Source: Methanosarcina sp. UBA289
GTDB lineage: Archaea > Halobacteriota > Methanosarcinia > Methanosarcinales > Methanosarcinaceae
DNA: 64,000 bases
Direction of reading: 5' to 3'
NCBI GenBank assembly: GCA_002496565.1
Contig: DAKJ01000017.1
Span: 310,182 to 374,181, forward strand
The stretch's first letter is position 1. Every line of letters starts with the position of its first letter. Of the stretch, positions 52,209-61,919 are shown in pieces. The position numbers were made by a program, and so were the translations under genes. The notes below the pieces were generated by a model. The model saw only the letters and a program-made list of their open reading frames with translations. It was not told the DNA's origin and did no database searches.

Positions 52209-53366
52209 TTAGAATTGCAGTTTCTTCATCCTTTCAACAGCTTCTTTAATTCTCTCTACCGGCTTTGTGAGGGCAAACCTGATGTAGCCTTCGCCGGCTT
52301 CTCCGAACCCGACACCTGGAGTTGCAACGATTCCGGCTTCTTCTAGCAGGATTTTTGCAAAACTCATTGAGGTGAAGCCCTCAGGTACCGGAGCCCAGAT
52401 ATAGAAGGTAGCTTTTGGCGGTTTTACTTTGAGGCCCATAGCAGTAAGCCCTTCGATGAGGGCATCCCGCCTTTCTTCATAAATCTTATTTGTTTCTTCG
52501 ACACAGGTCTGCGAAGAGCAGAGGGCTGCAATACCTGCAATCTGGATGGCATCAAAGACGCCTGAATCCACATTGGATTTGACCTTGCCGAGCCCCTTTA
52601 TAAGGTCTTTGTTTCCGACTGCAAACCCAAGCCTCCAGCCTGTCATGTTATAGGTCTTGGAATGCGAATAGAGTTCTATGCCAATATCCATTGCCCCGTC
52701 TGCAGCAAGGAAAGAGGGAGCTTCATATCCGTTGTAAGTCATCTGGCAATAAGCGTTGTCATGCACTGCAATGATGTTGTGCTTTTTGCAGAACTCAACG
52801 ATCTTTTCGAAGAACTGCATGTCGGCAGTTGCAGCAGTCGGATTGTTCGGGTAATTAAAGAAGAACAACTTTGCTTTTTTCAGGACATCCTCAGGAATTG
52901 AGTTCAGATCCGGCAGGAAATCATTTTCTGCAGTCAGCGGCAGCGGATACGGCTCTCCGCCTGCAAACATTGTTCCTATTTTGTAAACCGGATACCCGGG
53001 ATCAGTGTAGAGCACGACATCCCCAGGGTTGATAAAAGCGAGTGGAATATGCGCAACCGCTTCCTTTGATCCTATAAGGGAGAGGACTTCAGTCGCAGGG
53101 TCAAGCTCAATCCCTTTATATTTCTTACACCATTCCGCCGCCGCTTTCCTGAAATCCAGCATACCGGCATAAGAAGGATACTGATGCGTTTTTGGGTCGC
53201 AGACTGCCTCTCGCATTGCCTCGACAATGTGAGGATGTGTAGGCAGGTCGGGATCTCCCACGCCAAGGTCGATCACATCGACTCCTCTAGCAATTAGTTC
53301 GTCTCTTGCTTCATCTATTGCTGCAAAAAGGTATGGGGGTAATGCATTGATTCGATCAGAATACAT
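52209..53366 (-). CDS. dapL: LL-diaminopimelate aminotransferase-type PLP enzyme
   Basis: DapL converts tetrahydrodipicolinate directly to LL-diaminopimelate for lysine synthesis. The 385-residue class I aminotransferase has IDLGVGDPDLPTHPHIVEAM, the YPSYAG.LDFRKAAAEW block, LFFFNYPNNPTAATADMQFF, VHDNAYCQMTYNG and the PLP lysine in ELYSHSKTYNMTGWRLGFAV. ATPGVGFGEAGEGYIRFALT closes the domain. The start is the ATG at 53366 after AGGTGA; a GTG at 53378 overlaps that site. Related aspartate-type aminotransferases look similar, so the exact substrate is a family inference. Confidence 0.85.
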   Translation of the reverse strand: MYSDRINALPPYLFAAIDEARDELIARGVDVIDLGVGDPDLPTHPHIVEAMREAVCDPKTHQYPSYAGMLDFRKAAAEWCKKYKGIELDPATEVLSLIGSKEAVAHIPLAFINPGDVVLYTDPGYPVYKIGTMFAGGEPYPLPLTAENDFLPDLNSIPEDVLKKAKLFFFNYPNNPTAATADMQFFEKIVEFCKKHNIIAVHDNAYCQMTYNGYEAPSFLAADGAMDIGIELYSHSKTYNMTGWRLGFAVGNKDLIKGLGKVKSNVDSGVFDAIQIAGIAALCSSQTCVEETNKIYEERRDALIEGLTAMGLKVKPPKATFYIWAPVPEGFTSMSFAKILLEEAGIVATPGVGFGEAGEGYIRFALTKPVERIKEAVERMKKLQF

Positions 53367-53891
53367 TGATAACGTCACCTGAAGATGATTGGCATGCGTA
53401 AGTTCTCATAGTTACGGTATTTGGAATATTAAAAGGTATGGGATCAGATATTAAGGGAAAAACTCAAAGGTATTCAAAATATATCAATCATTATTTTTAT
53501 TTATACAATTCTCTGTTTGTTCAAAACGTTCTTTGTATTTATCAAATTATCAATTTTTATAGCTATTCTATATTTATCAAATACTTATTTTAAATTTTAT
53601 ATTTATAATTAAGCCAATGCTAAAACCAATTTCACTTCCAAATCGATAAATTTCAGACTATTTTCCAAAAATTATAAAGAACTTGCCTAATAATCTAGAA
53701 TAATAAATATTTGATAAGCTATTTTGAGTATTAGGATGGCTCATTTAATAAGATAAATATGATCAAACAGTTAGAGTTACTTTGTTAATAATTATCAAGC
53801 AAAAAGATAGATAAATATGTGTGAGATCAAATCTGTTTATTTAAACTTACCAATAATCAGGCAAGAATAATCTTATTAACATAACCTATTA
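53367..53891. other. 525-bp very AT-rich gap, no gene seen
   Basis: The spacer between the divergent dapL and TPR genes is dense with stops in all six frames. It contains several TATA-like runs near 53530-53610, but no hairpin or array I can support. Confidence 0.5.
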
Positions 53892-56798
53892 ATGGGGAAA
53901 ATAGGGGACCAGTTGATTCCTATGAATAATTTCTTAGAGCTGCAAGCTTCTTCATACGGCTTATTTACGTTTATTATAATGATTATTATCACGTCATTAT
54001 TTGTTTATTTAGTTAAGTCTTACTATGGAAACAGTAAAGATAAAACTGAAAAATCGAAAGATTTTAAATATAAAAATATTATTATTTTTGCTATTATATT
54101 AACGATTTTTTTTGTTACTGTGTATTTTGTACACGAGAGCCCAATTGCCTGGACTGTAAGAGGAGATGTATTAGCTAATTCAGGGAATTATAAAGAAGCA
54201 ATAAATGCTTACGATAAAGCAATTGAACTTGATCCTCAAAATCCAGATGTCTGGAATAATAAAGGAGTTGCTCTTTCCAATTTAAGTAATTATGAAGGAG
54301 CAATAAAAGCCTATAATAAAGCACTTGAACTTGATCCTCAAAACTCGCTTTTCTGGTATAATAAAGGGAAAACTCTATACGATTTAGGCAAGCAAGAAGA
54401 ATCAATAAAAGCCTACAAGGAATCGATAGAGGCTAGTGAAAATGCAATTAAGATTAATCCTCGAAACTCGCTTGCTTGGTATAATAAAGGGTCAGCTCTT
54501 CAAGAGCTAGGTGATTACCAGAAAGCGATAACAGCCTACAATAAGGCAATTGAGGTCTATCCGGAGTACAAAGAAGCCTGGTACAAGAAAGGATTAGCCT
54601 TTTACAACTCAGGTAATTATGAAGAAGCAGTAAAAGCCTGTAATAAAACAATTGAGCTTGACCCTCAAGACCCACGTGTCTGGGCTAATAAAGGAAATGC
54701 TTTGTCTAAATTAAGTAATTACGAGGAAGCAATTACAGCATACAATAAAGCAATTGAGCTTGATCCTCAAAACTCAGTTGCCTGGAATGGTTTAGGATTC
54801 GCCGTAGCCAGTTTAGGTAACTACGAAGAATCAATCAAGTTCTACAACAAAGCAATAGAAATTGATCCTCAGAATTCAGAGGCTTTGAGTAATAAAGGAT
54901 TTGCTCTTTACAATTTAGGTAACCGCGAGGAAGCGATAAAAGCTTTAGATAAAGCAATAGAAGTAAACCCTCAAGGTGCAGTTGCTTGGTATAATAAAGG
55001 ATCGGTTCTTAAGAATTTAGGTAATTACAAGGAGGCAGTTAAAGCGCTTGACAGAGCAACTGAATTAGACCCTAAGAGAACATCTGCTTGGAATAATAAA
55101 GGAAATGCTCTGTCTAGTTTAGGGAACTATGCTGAGGCAATAAAAGCATATAATAAAGCAATTGAAATCGATCCTCAAAACCCAGAAGCTTGGAATAATA
55201 AGGGAATTGCTCTGTCTGGCTTAGGAAGTTACGAAGAATCAATCAAAGCCTTTGATAAGGCAATAGAGATTAACCCTTCAAGTTCAGTTACTTGGGCCAA
55301 TAAGGGATTAGTTCTGTCTATATTAGGGAATTACGAAGAAGCAGTAAAAGCTTTTGATAAATCCATAGAAATTGACCCTCAGAATTCAATTGCTTGGGTT
55401 AATAAAGGAAACGCTCTCTACAATTTAGGTGATTATGAAGGAGTAATAAAAGCCTGTGATAAGGCAATTGAACTTAATCCTAATAACTTAAATGCTTGGA
55501 CCAATAAAGGTAAAGCCCTGTCTAGTTTAGGTGATTATGAAGAAGCAATAAAAGCCTACGACAAGGCACTTGAGATTGATCCTCAAGATCCACTCGCTTG
55601 GAATAATCGAGAAATTGCTTTTGGTCATTTAAACAATTACGAGGAAGCATTACAAGCTCACAATAGAGAGATAATAAGTGATTCCGAAGATCCAGAAGTC
55701 TCATGGAACAATAAAGGGTTAGCTCTTTACTATTCAGGTAATTACGAAGAAGCAGTAAAAGCCTATGATAAGGCAATTGAAGTTGATCCAGAATATGCGG
55801 ATGCCTGGCTCAATAAAGGAAATTCTCTTTCTAGTTTAGAGAATTACGAGGAAGCAATAAAAGCATATGACATAGCAATTGAACTTAACCCTCAAAACTC
55901 ACTTGCTTGGAATAATAAAGGGTTAGCTCTCAACAATTCGGGTTATTATGTGGAAGCAATAAATGCATACGATAAGGCTATTGAGATTAACCCCCAAGAT
56001 TCAATTGCCTGGACTAATAAAGGAAATGCTCTATCTGGTTTAGTTAACTACGAAGAAGCAGTGAAGGCCTTTGATAAAGCAACTGAGCTTTATCCACAAA
56101 ACTCACATGCTTGGAACAACAAAGGCTTGGCTCTTTATAGTTTAGGCTATTATGAGGAAGCATTAAATGCCTTTGATAGAGTAATTGAAATCGACCCTCA
56201 AAATGCAGTTGCTTGGACTAATAAAGGACATATTCTCGATATTCTAGGCAACTACAAAGAAGCAATTAAAACATATGATAGAATGATTGAACTTGATCCT
56301 CAAAATTCACTTGCTTGGAATAACAAAGCAGCTGATCTTGGTTATTTAGGTAACCATGAGGAAGCAATAAAAGCTTTTGATAAAGCACTTGAACTTGATC
56401 CTCAAAATTCACTCGCTTGGTATAACAAAGGATTATCTCTCCATAGTTTAGGCTACTATGAAGAAGCAATAAAAGCCTATGATAAGGCAATTGAAGTTAA
56501 TCCAGAGTATACAGATGCTTGGAACAATAGAGGATCAGCGTTTTTCTGGATAGGTAACTACGAAGAAGCGATGAAAAACTACAATAAAACAATTGAACTT
56601 AACCCTAAGTACTCACTTGCTTGGTATAATCGTGCATGCGTATATTCTCTTATCGGCGACAAAGAGCAGTCAATATCTGATTTGAGGTACGCTATTGAAA
56701 TTAATCCTGCATATAAAGAAATGGTGAAAGTAGATCGTAAATTTGAACATTTGTGGGATAGTGAAGAATTTAAAAAATTATTGAATACTACTGAGTAA
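53892..56798 (+). CDS. membrane-anchored protein with 25 tetratricopeptide repeats
   Basis: The 968-residue protein has two amino-terminal helices (about 20-43 and 61-85) joined by a basic loop (KDKTEKSKDFKYKN). By the positive-inside rule the loop is cytoplasmic, so both the amino end and the repeat domain lie outside. From about residue 89 to 945 I count 25 TPR units of 34 residues, consensus AWNNKGNALS.LGNYEEAIKA followed by YDKAIELDPQNS. Unit 3 has a 7-residue insert (ASENAIK) and unit 15 is divergent. The short last segment ends DSEEFKKLLNTTE. TPR arrays bind proteins; the partner is unknown. The start ATG has no clear site; one ten codons inside follows GGGGA. Confidence 0.9.
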   Translation: MGKIGDQLIPMNNFLELQASSYGLFTFIIMIIITSLFVYLVKSYYGNSKDKTEKSKDFKYKNIIIFAIILTIFFVTVYFVHESPIAWTVRGDVLANSGNYKEAINAYDKAIELDPQNPDVWNNKGVALSNLSNYEGAIKAYNKALELDPQNSLFWYNKGKTLYDLGKQEESIKAYKESIEASENAIKINPRNSLAWYNKGSALQELGDYQKAITAYNKAIEVYPEYKEAWYKKGLAFYNSGNYEEAVKACNKTIELDPQDPRVWANKGNALSKLSNYEEAITAYNKAIELDPQNSVAWNGLGFAVASLGNYEESIKFYNKAIEIDPQNSEALSNKGFALYNLGNREEAIKALDKAIEVNPQGAVAWYNKGSVLKNLGNYKEAVKALDRATELDPKRTSAWNNKGNALSSLGNYAEAIKAYNKAIEIDPQNPEAWNNKGIALSGLGSYEESIKAFDKAIEINPSSSVTWANKGLVLSILGNYEEAVKAFDKSIEIDPQNSIAWVNKGNALYNLGDYEGVIKACDKAIELNPNNLNAWTNKGKALSSLGDYEEAIKAYDKALEIDPQDPLAWNNREIAFGHLNNYEEALQAHNREIISDSEDPEVSWNNKGLALYYSGNYEEAVKAYDKAIEVDPEYADAWLNKGNSLSSLENYEEAIKAYDIAIELNPQNSLAWNNKGLALNNSGYYVEAINAYDKAIEINPQDSIAWTNKGNALSGLVNYEEAVKAFDKATELYPQNSHAWNNKGLALYSLGYYEEALNAFDRVIEIDPQNAVAWTNKGHILDILGNYKEAIKTYDRMIELDPQNSLAWNNKAADLGYLGNHEEAIKAFDKALELDPQNSLAWYNKGLSLHSLGYYEEAIKAYDKAIEVNPEYTDAWNNRGSAFFWIGNYEEAMKNYNKTIELNPKYSLAWYNRACVYSLIGDKEQSISDLRYAIEINPAYKEMVKVDRKFEHLWDSEEFKKLLNTTE

Positions 56799-56987
56799 CT
56801 TTGTGAATCAACTAGTATTGAGATTATATCTCAATACTCATTGATACTAAAACAAGTGTCTGAGAGACTGTCTTAAAATTAAATAATATTTGTAACCAGA
56901 TTATTTGCTAGTGCCAGAACTCAATTGATTATTGGGAATTTGAAAAATTTGAGACCCAATTTTGATTTCTGGATTTGATTTCTGGAA

Positions 56988-57455
56988 TTAGCTAAAATGT
57001 TTAAAGGATTCTTCTATATTTCTATCTATTTCTTGTTGTATAACTTCGGTCTTATTTTCCATACTTCCGGTTATAATTCCTTCTATAGTTCCATTTAAGG
57101 TCGTATTATCCATTTTTCCAGTTACGTTTCCGATGATAGCTCCGATTATAGTCATATTATTCGTATTTCCGGCCACTCCGGTCATATTTCCGGTCATGTT
57201 ACAAATAAAAGTACCAGTCATATTTCCTGTCGTGTTCCCAGTCATGTTACAAATAAAGGTTCCAGTTATATTTCCGGTAACATTCTCAGTCATGTCTCCT
57301 GTATGATTTAATAAATGCAGGAGACGATACTGGGAACCCACCAAGCCTGCGCCACCGCCGTCTGCTAGGTCTCTGTCAGAATTTAATGCTTGTACGGACC
57401 CAAGAAAGAAAACTAAGCATAATGCTAGTAGAGAGACGATTAATTTTATTTTCAT
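56988..57455 (-). CDS. secreted protein packed with N-glycosylation sequons
   Basis: The 155-residue protein has a signal peptide (KIKLIVSLLALCLVFFLGSV, cleavage near VQA/L). A low-complexity region follows with 13 Asn-x-Thr sequons in about 90 residues, mostly NMTGN repeats; the segment TGTFICNMTGN occurs twice. It ends with a charged helix (EVIQQEIDRNIEESFKHFS). Methanosarcina N-glycosylates its surface layer, so this could be a heavily glycosylated cell-surface or secreted protein. The two cysteines within the repeats might form disulfides. No known family; the neighbour is the TPR membrane protein, convergent. Confidence 0.75.
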   Translation of the reverse strand: MKIKLIVSLLALCLVFFLGSVQALNSDRDLADGGGAGLVGSQYRLLHLLNHTGDMTENVTGNITGTFICNMTGNTTGNMTGTFICNMTGNMTGVAGNTNNMTIIGAIIGNVTGKMDNTTLNGTIEGIITGSMENKTEVIQQEIDRNIEESFKHFS

Positions 57456-58144
57456 TCTTTACCCCCGTTTGCGAATTAGATCATTGGGATCTATTCATAT
57501 ATAATTTAAATAAAATTTATTTAATAGAGATGCATATATAATATGCAATCGGATTATAAATAATTAGTCTCTTCTAACTAAAGTTACATTTTTTCCATTT
57601 TTTTCAGGCCTTTCGAGAACATATATTGGTATATATTGGTATATATTATCATATCTGTAATAAAATAATATAAATTGTATATTAAAGTTTAATTCTTTAA
57701 GAATTGTCCTTTATACCTTTAATTTCATTTTGTGAAGAATACGTTTTATCAAGTATTTTTTGCTATAATTTGGCATAAAAGTGAGAAGTTGTTCCGCACG
57801 TGTCTCTCATTTTCCGTAATTGCTAATACTAATTTCCAACTTTGTAGAAAACCTATCTAAATCAGTTACAATAGGCTGAAAATCAGGAAGTAAAAACAGG
57901 TAAAGCTATTCAGTTCAAATTAATGAAAAATTCTTTATTTCAGAGGATTTCTACAGAACCGGTTTTTTCTTTATTACATAACTAAAAAATTTACAATTAG
58001 ATTATTGAAATAAAATATCATTAAATTCAATTAAAACTGTTTTAAACAAATATTTTGCAAAGTAAATATTATTTCTAGCATTATTGAAAAAAATAAGATT
58101 TTTTGTGGAAAAATAGTGGAACTTCAATTATAAAACTCTTTAGG
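57456..58144. other. 690-bp AT-rich gap with short TATATTGG repeats
   Basis: ATATATTGGT is repeated two to three times at about 57624-57650. No gene, hairpin or RNA is evident. Likely promoter for the glycoprotein-like gene lies at the left edge, with TTTAAATAAAATTTAT about 50 bases upstream of its ATG. Confidence 0.45.
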
Positions 58145-59431
58145 TTATTCAAGGTTGTAACAGAGTACAAAAGCGCATGTCAGAATCGATGCATTCAAGA
58201 GGTACACCTTATAGTTTTCCAGATTATATGTTTCATGCAGTCCTGAGAAAAGTCTAACCCAATAAATTGCTATAAAGGGCCATAATATTAACAGAATAGA
58301 AAAGGATAACCATATAAGTGACCTTGAGCCTACGTAGTAGATTAATGCCGTATACAATGTTTCAGAAATTTTTTCTATACTTAATGCTCCAAGTAGATAT
58401 GGTACAAAGAGAGTGCCGAATAAGAAACTAATTACAGCCAGGAATAACTGAAATACATGTGCCATAGGAAAAAGAAAAAGAAATAGTAGAAGGCTTTTAT
58501 TATTAAAAGAATAAGTAGCCATCCAGCATCTTATAATGATTGGAGGATGGGTTATTTGAGATAGAAGCCACTGTTTCACTGTCGTTTCTCTTTTCAGCTT
58601 TTCTATAGCCTTTAGAGAAGTAACACCTAAACCGCCCTTTGACTTTATCATGAACCTGTCTGCATTTAGCTCTGCACACCAGATACCTATTATGGGGAGA
58701 ACATAATAGGCTAAGTTTTGAAAAAGTATAGGTAATGGATAATATATTAAATTCATTAAGAGATATTGAGGTACGAATGTTTTACGATAAGAGGTTCCTG
58801 TAAAATCGATAAAAGCTAAAGCTATTTGGAGAAGGAAAACAAAGAAAATAATACTGAATGTATGTCTAAGTACAAACTCAAAGGAACTACCTGCTCCAAG
58901 AATTAAAGCATCTCCATTTCTATAATGACCAATCTCATGGAAAAGTACTGCCTGAGCGTTTTCTCTGTCTGAGCGCCATGACTTGATAAATTTTCCAAAT
59001 ATTGCTATGCCAGTTTTACGATACCCTATTGGATAGATAAATACTACCTCTTTTGAGCTAAGAAGATTTGCTTTAATTTTAAGATCCGGGGCGTGAAATT
59101 TAAGAAAATTTTCAATTTCGACAATTGCTGGAACTTGTTGATAATTTTCGGTTAAATTATATTTTTTTTCAACATAGTATTTTCGTATTGACGGAAATAA
59201 TAAATTCAAAGCACCTAAAAACAGAAATATTCTGGGAATCCAGTAGGGTGCATTTATTAATTCAAATCTCCTAATAAGGGCCATATTCACAAAAGTAGGA
59301 TCTGTTGGAAAGAGAAAATCCATAAAATCTGTATTCAGCTTTACTATCAGATTAGGTAATTCGTAAATATATAAGATAAGACATACCCATATCCAAGGAG
59401 GAAGAGTTTGGCACTTCTCATTTTTGGGCAT
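58145..59431 (-). CDS. membrane metalloprotease, M48/M56-like
   Basis: The 428-residue protein has several helices (about 18-38, 68-88, 190-215, 235-275, 315-350, 375-400) and an HExxH zinc site in AVLFHEIGHYRNGDALILG (His-Glu-Ile-Gly-His near residue 178). A further glutamate in IGIWCAELNADRFMIKSKGG fits the third ligand of M48-type proteases. Such enzymes cleave membrane or surface proteins or act in signalling. The ATG at 59431 follows the stop of the upstream gene; a GTG at 59464 would overlap it by 29 bases. The upstream gene is therefore probably a partner. No close named family can be assigned. Confidence 0.75.
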   Translation of the reverse strand: MPKNEKCQTLPPWIWVCLILYIYELPNLIVKLNTDFMDFLFPTDPTFVNMALIRRFELINAPYWIPRIFLFLGALNLLFPSIRKYYVEKKYNLTENYQQVPAIVEIENFLKFHAPDLKIKANLLSSKEVVFIYPIGYRKTGIAIFGKFIKSWRSDRENAQAVLFHEIGHYRNGDALILGAGSSFEFVLRHTFSIIFFVFLLQIALAFIDFTGTSYRKTFVPQYLLMNLIYYPLPILFQNLAYYVLPIIGIWCAELNADRFMIKSKGGLGVTSLKAIEKLKRETTVKQWLLSQITHPPIIIRCWMATYSFNNKSLLLFLFLFPMAHVFQLFLAVISFLFGTLFVPYLLGALSIEKISETLYTALIYYVGSRSLIWLSFSILLILWPFIAIYWVRLFSGLHETYNLENYKVYLLNASILTCAFVLCYNLE

Positions 59432-59435
59432 AGAA

Positions 59436-59936
59436 TCACTTGGACCCAGCAACTTTTTCCACAAATATTACAGAAACTGATGGATCTTTTAATAGTGTAA
59501 TAACAACATTTGAAATAACTTTTTCACATTGTTCATCAGGAAGACCAGAAGCTTTCAATTCTGTTGAAAACGTATTGAAGACTGTTGTTAGAACTGAAGA
59601 GTATCTTTCAGGTAGCTTACTGTTTATTTCCTTTATCTTGAGCTTATCACATATACTCAGAAGATTGTTTATAATTGAGAGGTTCTCATCATCTACTGAT
59701 AAAATCTTGAGTATAAAAGGAGAAGCAACTGCTATTCCCTTCAAAATCCATGGGAAAAGTAATATGCCTTCAAATAATCCAAAAGCCCCAAGTTCTGTAC
59801 TCTCTTGCCTTCCAAAAAGAGATTCTTTTTCTTTTCCGCCTCGGATAAAAGCTTCAGCTATAAGAGGCGCCAGATCAATCTCATCAGGTACTGTGGCTTC
59901 CGCAATCTTTGTGGATAAATCAGTCACAATATCCAT
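59436..59936 (-). CDS. hypothetical protein encoded with the membrane metalloprotease
   Basis: The 166-residue protein has an amino-terminal acidic domain (MDIVTDLSTKIAEATVPDEI), a hydrophobic patch (GLFEGILLFPWILKGIAVAS, ~75-94) that might touch the membrane, and a helical carboxyl half (LSICDKLKIKEINSKLPERY; TVFNTFSTELKASGLPDEQC). GAGGGGATATTT precedes the ATG. Its stop lies five bases before the protease ATG, or overlaps an alternative start, so the two form one unit. Roles such as substrate, adaptor or inhibitor of the protease are possible; nothing in the sequence decides. Confidence 0.65.
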   Translation of the reverse strand: MDIVTDLSTKIAEATVPDEIDLAPLIAEAFIRGGKEKESLFGRQESTELGAFGLFEGILLFPWILKGIAVASPFILKILSVDDENLSIINNLLSICDKLKIKEINSKLPERYSSVLTTVFNTFSTELKASGLPDEQCEKVISNVVITLLKDPSVSVIFVEKVAGSK

Positions 59937-60369
59937 AAATATCCCCTCTCTTGGTAGATAAGCCCTACAAAAAAGATTAAATATTTCTTATCGATTTCTG
60001 GATATACTCTCACCCTTAGTTCTTCTTTTATGTATTAATCTCCACGATATATAATCAGAGGAAACGTTTGTCAGAATCATCTCTGAAGGTTTATGTTTGA
60101 TTAACAGTAGCTTATTCAACTGTAAATGATCGTTATAGCATTAAGTGTAAAGTTTTAAGGTAAATTAAGTACTGCCCAAGTTTCTAAGCATATTTTAGAC
60201 CCAAAGCTTCATATTTCACTCTGAAACTGAAAAATTTAGCAATTCATCTTTTTTATTTTACTACGTCCTATTATTTATTAGATTTTTGTATAGACATAAT
60301 ATATTACAGCGCCATAGTTGTCTTTCGTTTTTCCCGCCAAAAACAGTTCATAGATCGTATTCCCAAAAA

Positions 60370-60522
60370 TTAAGATAACTCTTTCAACAGCCGAAAATTT
60401 ACTCGATTCTCATCAAGTCTGCTCAGCTTAATCAGTAGATATCTAAGGCTTTGTTGATATCGTTGTGCGACTTTACCTGACTGTACACACTTATCCTGAT
60501 ATACTCTGTATTTAAACGAAAT
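60370..60522 (-). other. possible coding fragment in a 617-bp gap
   Basis: The gap 59937-60553 shows no complete gene. On the minus strand 60370-60522 an open frame without a start codon reads like protein (SFKYRVYQDKCVQSGKVAQR, then YQQSLRYLLIKLSRLDENRV) up to a TAA at 60370-60372. It may be the leftover end of a decayed gene such as a mobile element protein. I cannot place it in a family, and chance is not excluded. Confidence 0.2.
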
Positions 60523-60553
60523 TTATATCTTTTAATCACATGATTTTAGGATT

Positions 60554-61072
60554 ATGCTCTCACTGCTTATTCCTCAGTCAATGCCTGTAATAAAAGGCAT
60601 CCGAATCCCAATGAACTTTTACGTAGTTCTTAAGGAACCTGTACCTCTGGCTGGAATGTCTTATCCAGCAGTACGAACGCCCTGGGAGAAAATTAGGAAT
60701 GCAGATTTTTCAAGTGTTGCCTGTCTCTGTGATTCTGATGTATCTTATAATCCCTATCCTCTCAAGGTTCTTTTTTCTGCGGAATAAGAAGACCTTCACT
60801 ATGGTAATGCTGCATATGATCCTGAAACACTTGAGTGGTTTGTCAGAAAGGCAACTAATGTAATAAGAAAAGAAATGGATACAGGGAAAGGTATTGTTGT
60901 CCACTGCATAGGAGGTATAGGCAGAACTGGTACGGTTCTGGGGTGCGTGCTTAGAGATCTTGGTTTTTCGACTGATGAAGTGATAAATTATCTGGATAGG
61001 GTACAAAATTTTAGAGCATTCCGAAGATGGTCGGAAACTAAATGGCCGGCGGAAATGGTACACAAATACTGA
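60554..61072 (+). pseudogene. dual-specificity/tyrosine protein phosphatase with an in-frame TAA
   Basis: The reading frame from ATG 60554 to TGA 61072 (173 codons) is open except for a single TAA at 60785-60787. Upstream it reads MNFYVVLKEPVPLAGMSYPA and ACLCDSDVSYNPYPLKVLFS; downstream EDLHYGNAAYDPETLEWFVR leads to the phosphatase signature VVHCIGGIGRTGTVLGC (HCx5R) and NFRAFRRWSETKWPAEMV. The frame is the same on both sides, so one base change broke the gene. It is a recent pseudogene, unless TAA is bypassed. The signature loop is in the second part, which has an internal ATG at 60875 but would lack the front of the fold. Confidence 0.8.
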
Positions 61073-61372
61073 GAAAAAACTTTGGACTTATATAATACGT
61101 GAATTAGAAGGAGCAGGGAAAGTTTTTCGGTCTTATCTGGAGTTCAATTCGTCTCTGCTTTTCCTGTCAATTCGATTTATTTTGATAAATATTGATAGAA
61201 AATATAAAAATAGATGGAGTAGACTTAATTAAATAAAACTGGTTCATAAAGAACAACTGAAAAAAGGATTGTGCCCTCTGGTATTTAGAAAAAGCTTGAT
61301 GCGTAGCTAAGTAATTTAGCTTACTAGAACACTTATGTTATCCTTTCAAGATTTCTTCTAACCTGTTATTAC

Positions 61373-61579
61373 TCAGGCATTGTAGGCATCATAAATCTGC
61401 CAGACCCATATAATTGTCCATATTAAAAATCCAGTCCCGAAAATGTGCATTGCCCCTGTAATTATGAAGGCTATCCAGATGCCCAGAGCCTTTAACAGAT
61501 GTCCTTTTACAATTTGGCCCAGGCCAGGGAAGAAAAAAGAAAATAAGGCTGGAATCCCGTGTGTCCTGCAACAATTCAT
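61373..61579 (-). CDS. small two-helix membrane protein (tandem copy A)
   Basis: The 68-residue protein begins MNCCRTHGIPALFSFFFPGL, continues with GQIVKGHLLKALGIWIAFII and ends WTIIWVWQIYDAYNA. It has two helices and the PGLGQ..KG motif of small TM2-like membrane proteins. The start is the ATG at 61579, after AAAGGTAAG; a start ten codons earlier has no site. It closely matches the next gene (61707-61919), so the two arose by tandem duplication. Cysteines at positions 3 and 4 are shared in part. Function unknown. Confidence 0.75.
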   Translation of the reverse strand: MNCCRTHGIPALFSFFFPGLGQIVKGHLLKALGIWIAFIITGAMHIFGTGFLIWTIIWVWQIYDAYNA

Positions 61580-61706
61580 AGAACTTACCTTTTTTAAGAC
61601 ACTTAACAAGAGAGCGTATATAAATAGTTTAACTTAAAAAGGTTTTTCCCTTTAAAGTGACCTCCTCTAAAACTCAGCCTATAAAATAAATTTTTTAACC
61701 TGCTTT

Positions 61707-61919
61707 TCATGCATTATAGGCATCATAAATCTGTGCAATCCAGATAACCATTCCAATTAAAAATCCTATACCGATGACGCTCATAAATAGACTTATTAGC
61801 AGGGCTGCCCAGATGCCCACTGCTTTGGATACCTGTCCCTTTACAAGCTGGCCCAGACCAGGAATGAAAAAAGAAAATAACACAGGAACTCCGTGTGTTT
61901 TCTTACAGTGACAGTTCAT
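61707..61919 (-). CDS. small two-helix membrane protein (tandem copy B)
   Basis: The 70-residue protein begins MNCHCKKTHGVPVLFSFFIP and shares GLGQ.VKG, the AVGIWAALLI helix and the identical end QIYDAYNA with copy A. GGGGAAGTGA lies just before the ATG. Cysteines at 3 and 5 with histidine nearby could bind a metal. The copies are about 130 bp apart on the same strand and probably cotranscribed. Function unknown. Confidence 0.75.
   Translation of the reverse strand: MNCHCKKTHGVPVLFSFFIPGLGQLVKGQVSKAVGIWAALLISLFMSVIGIGFLIGMVIWIAQIYDAYNA

Noticed and set aside
57624..57650. Short TATATTGG repeats as a possible CRISPR or satellite
   Set aside because: Only two to three 10-bp units with no spacers; simple AT-rich slippage.
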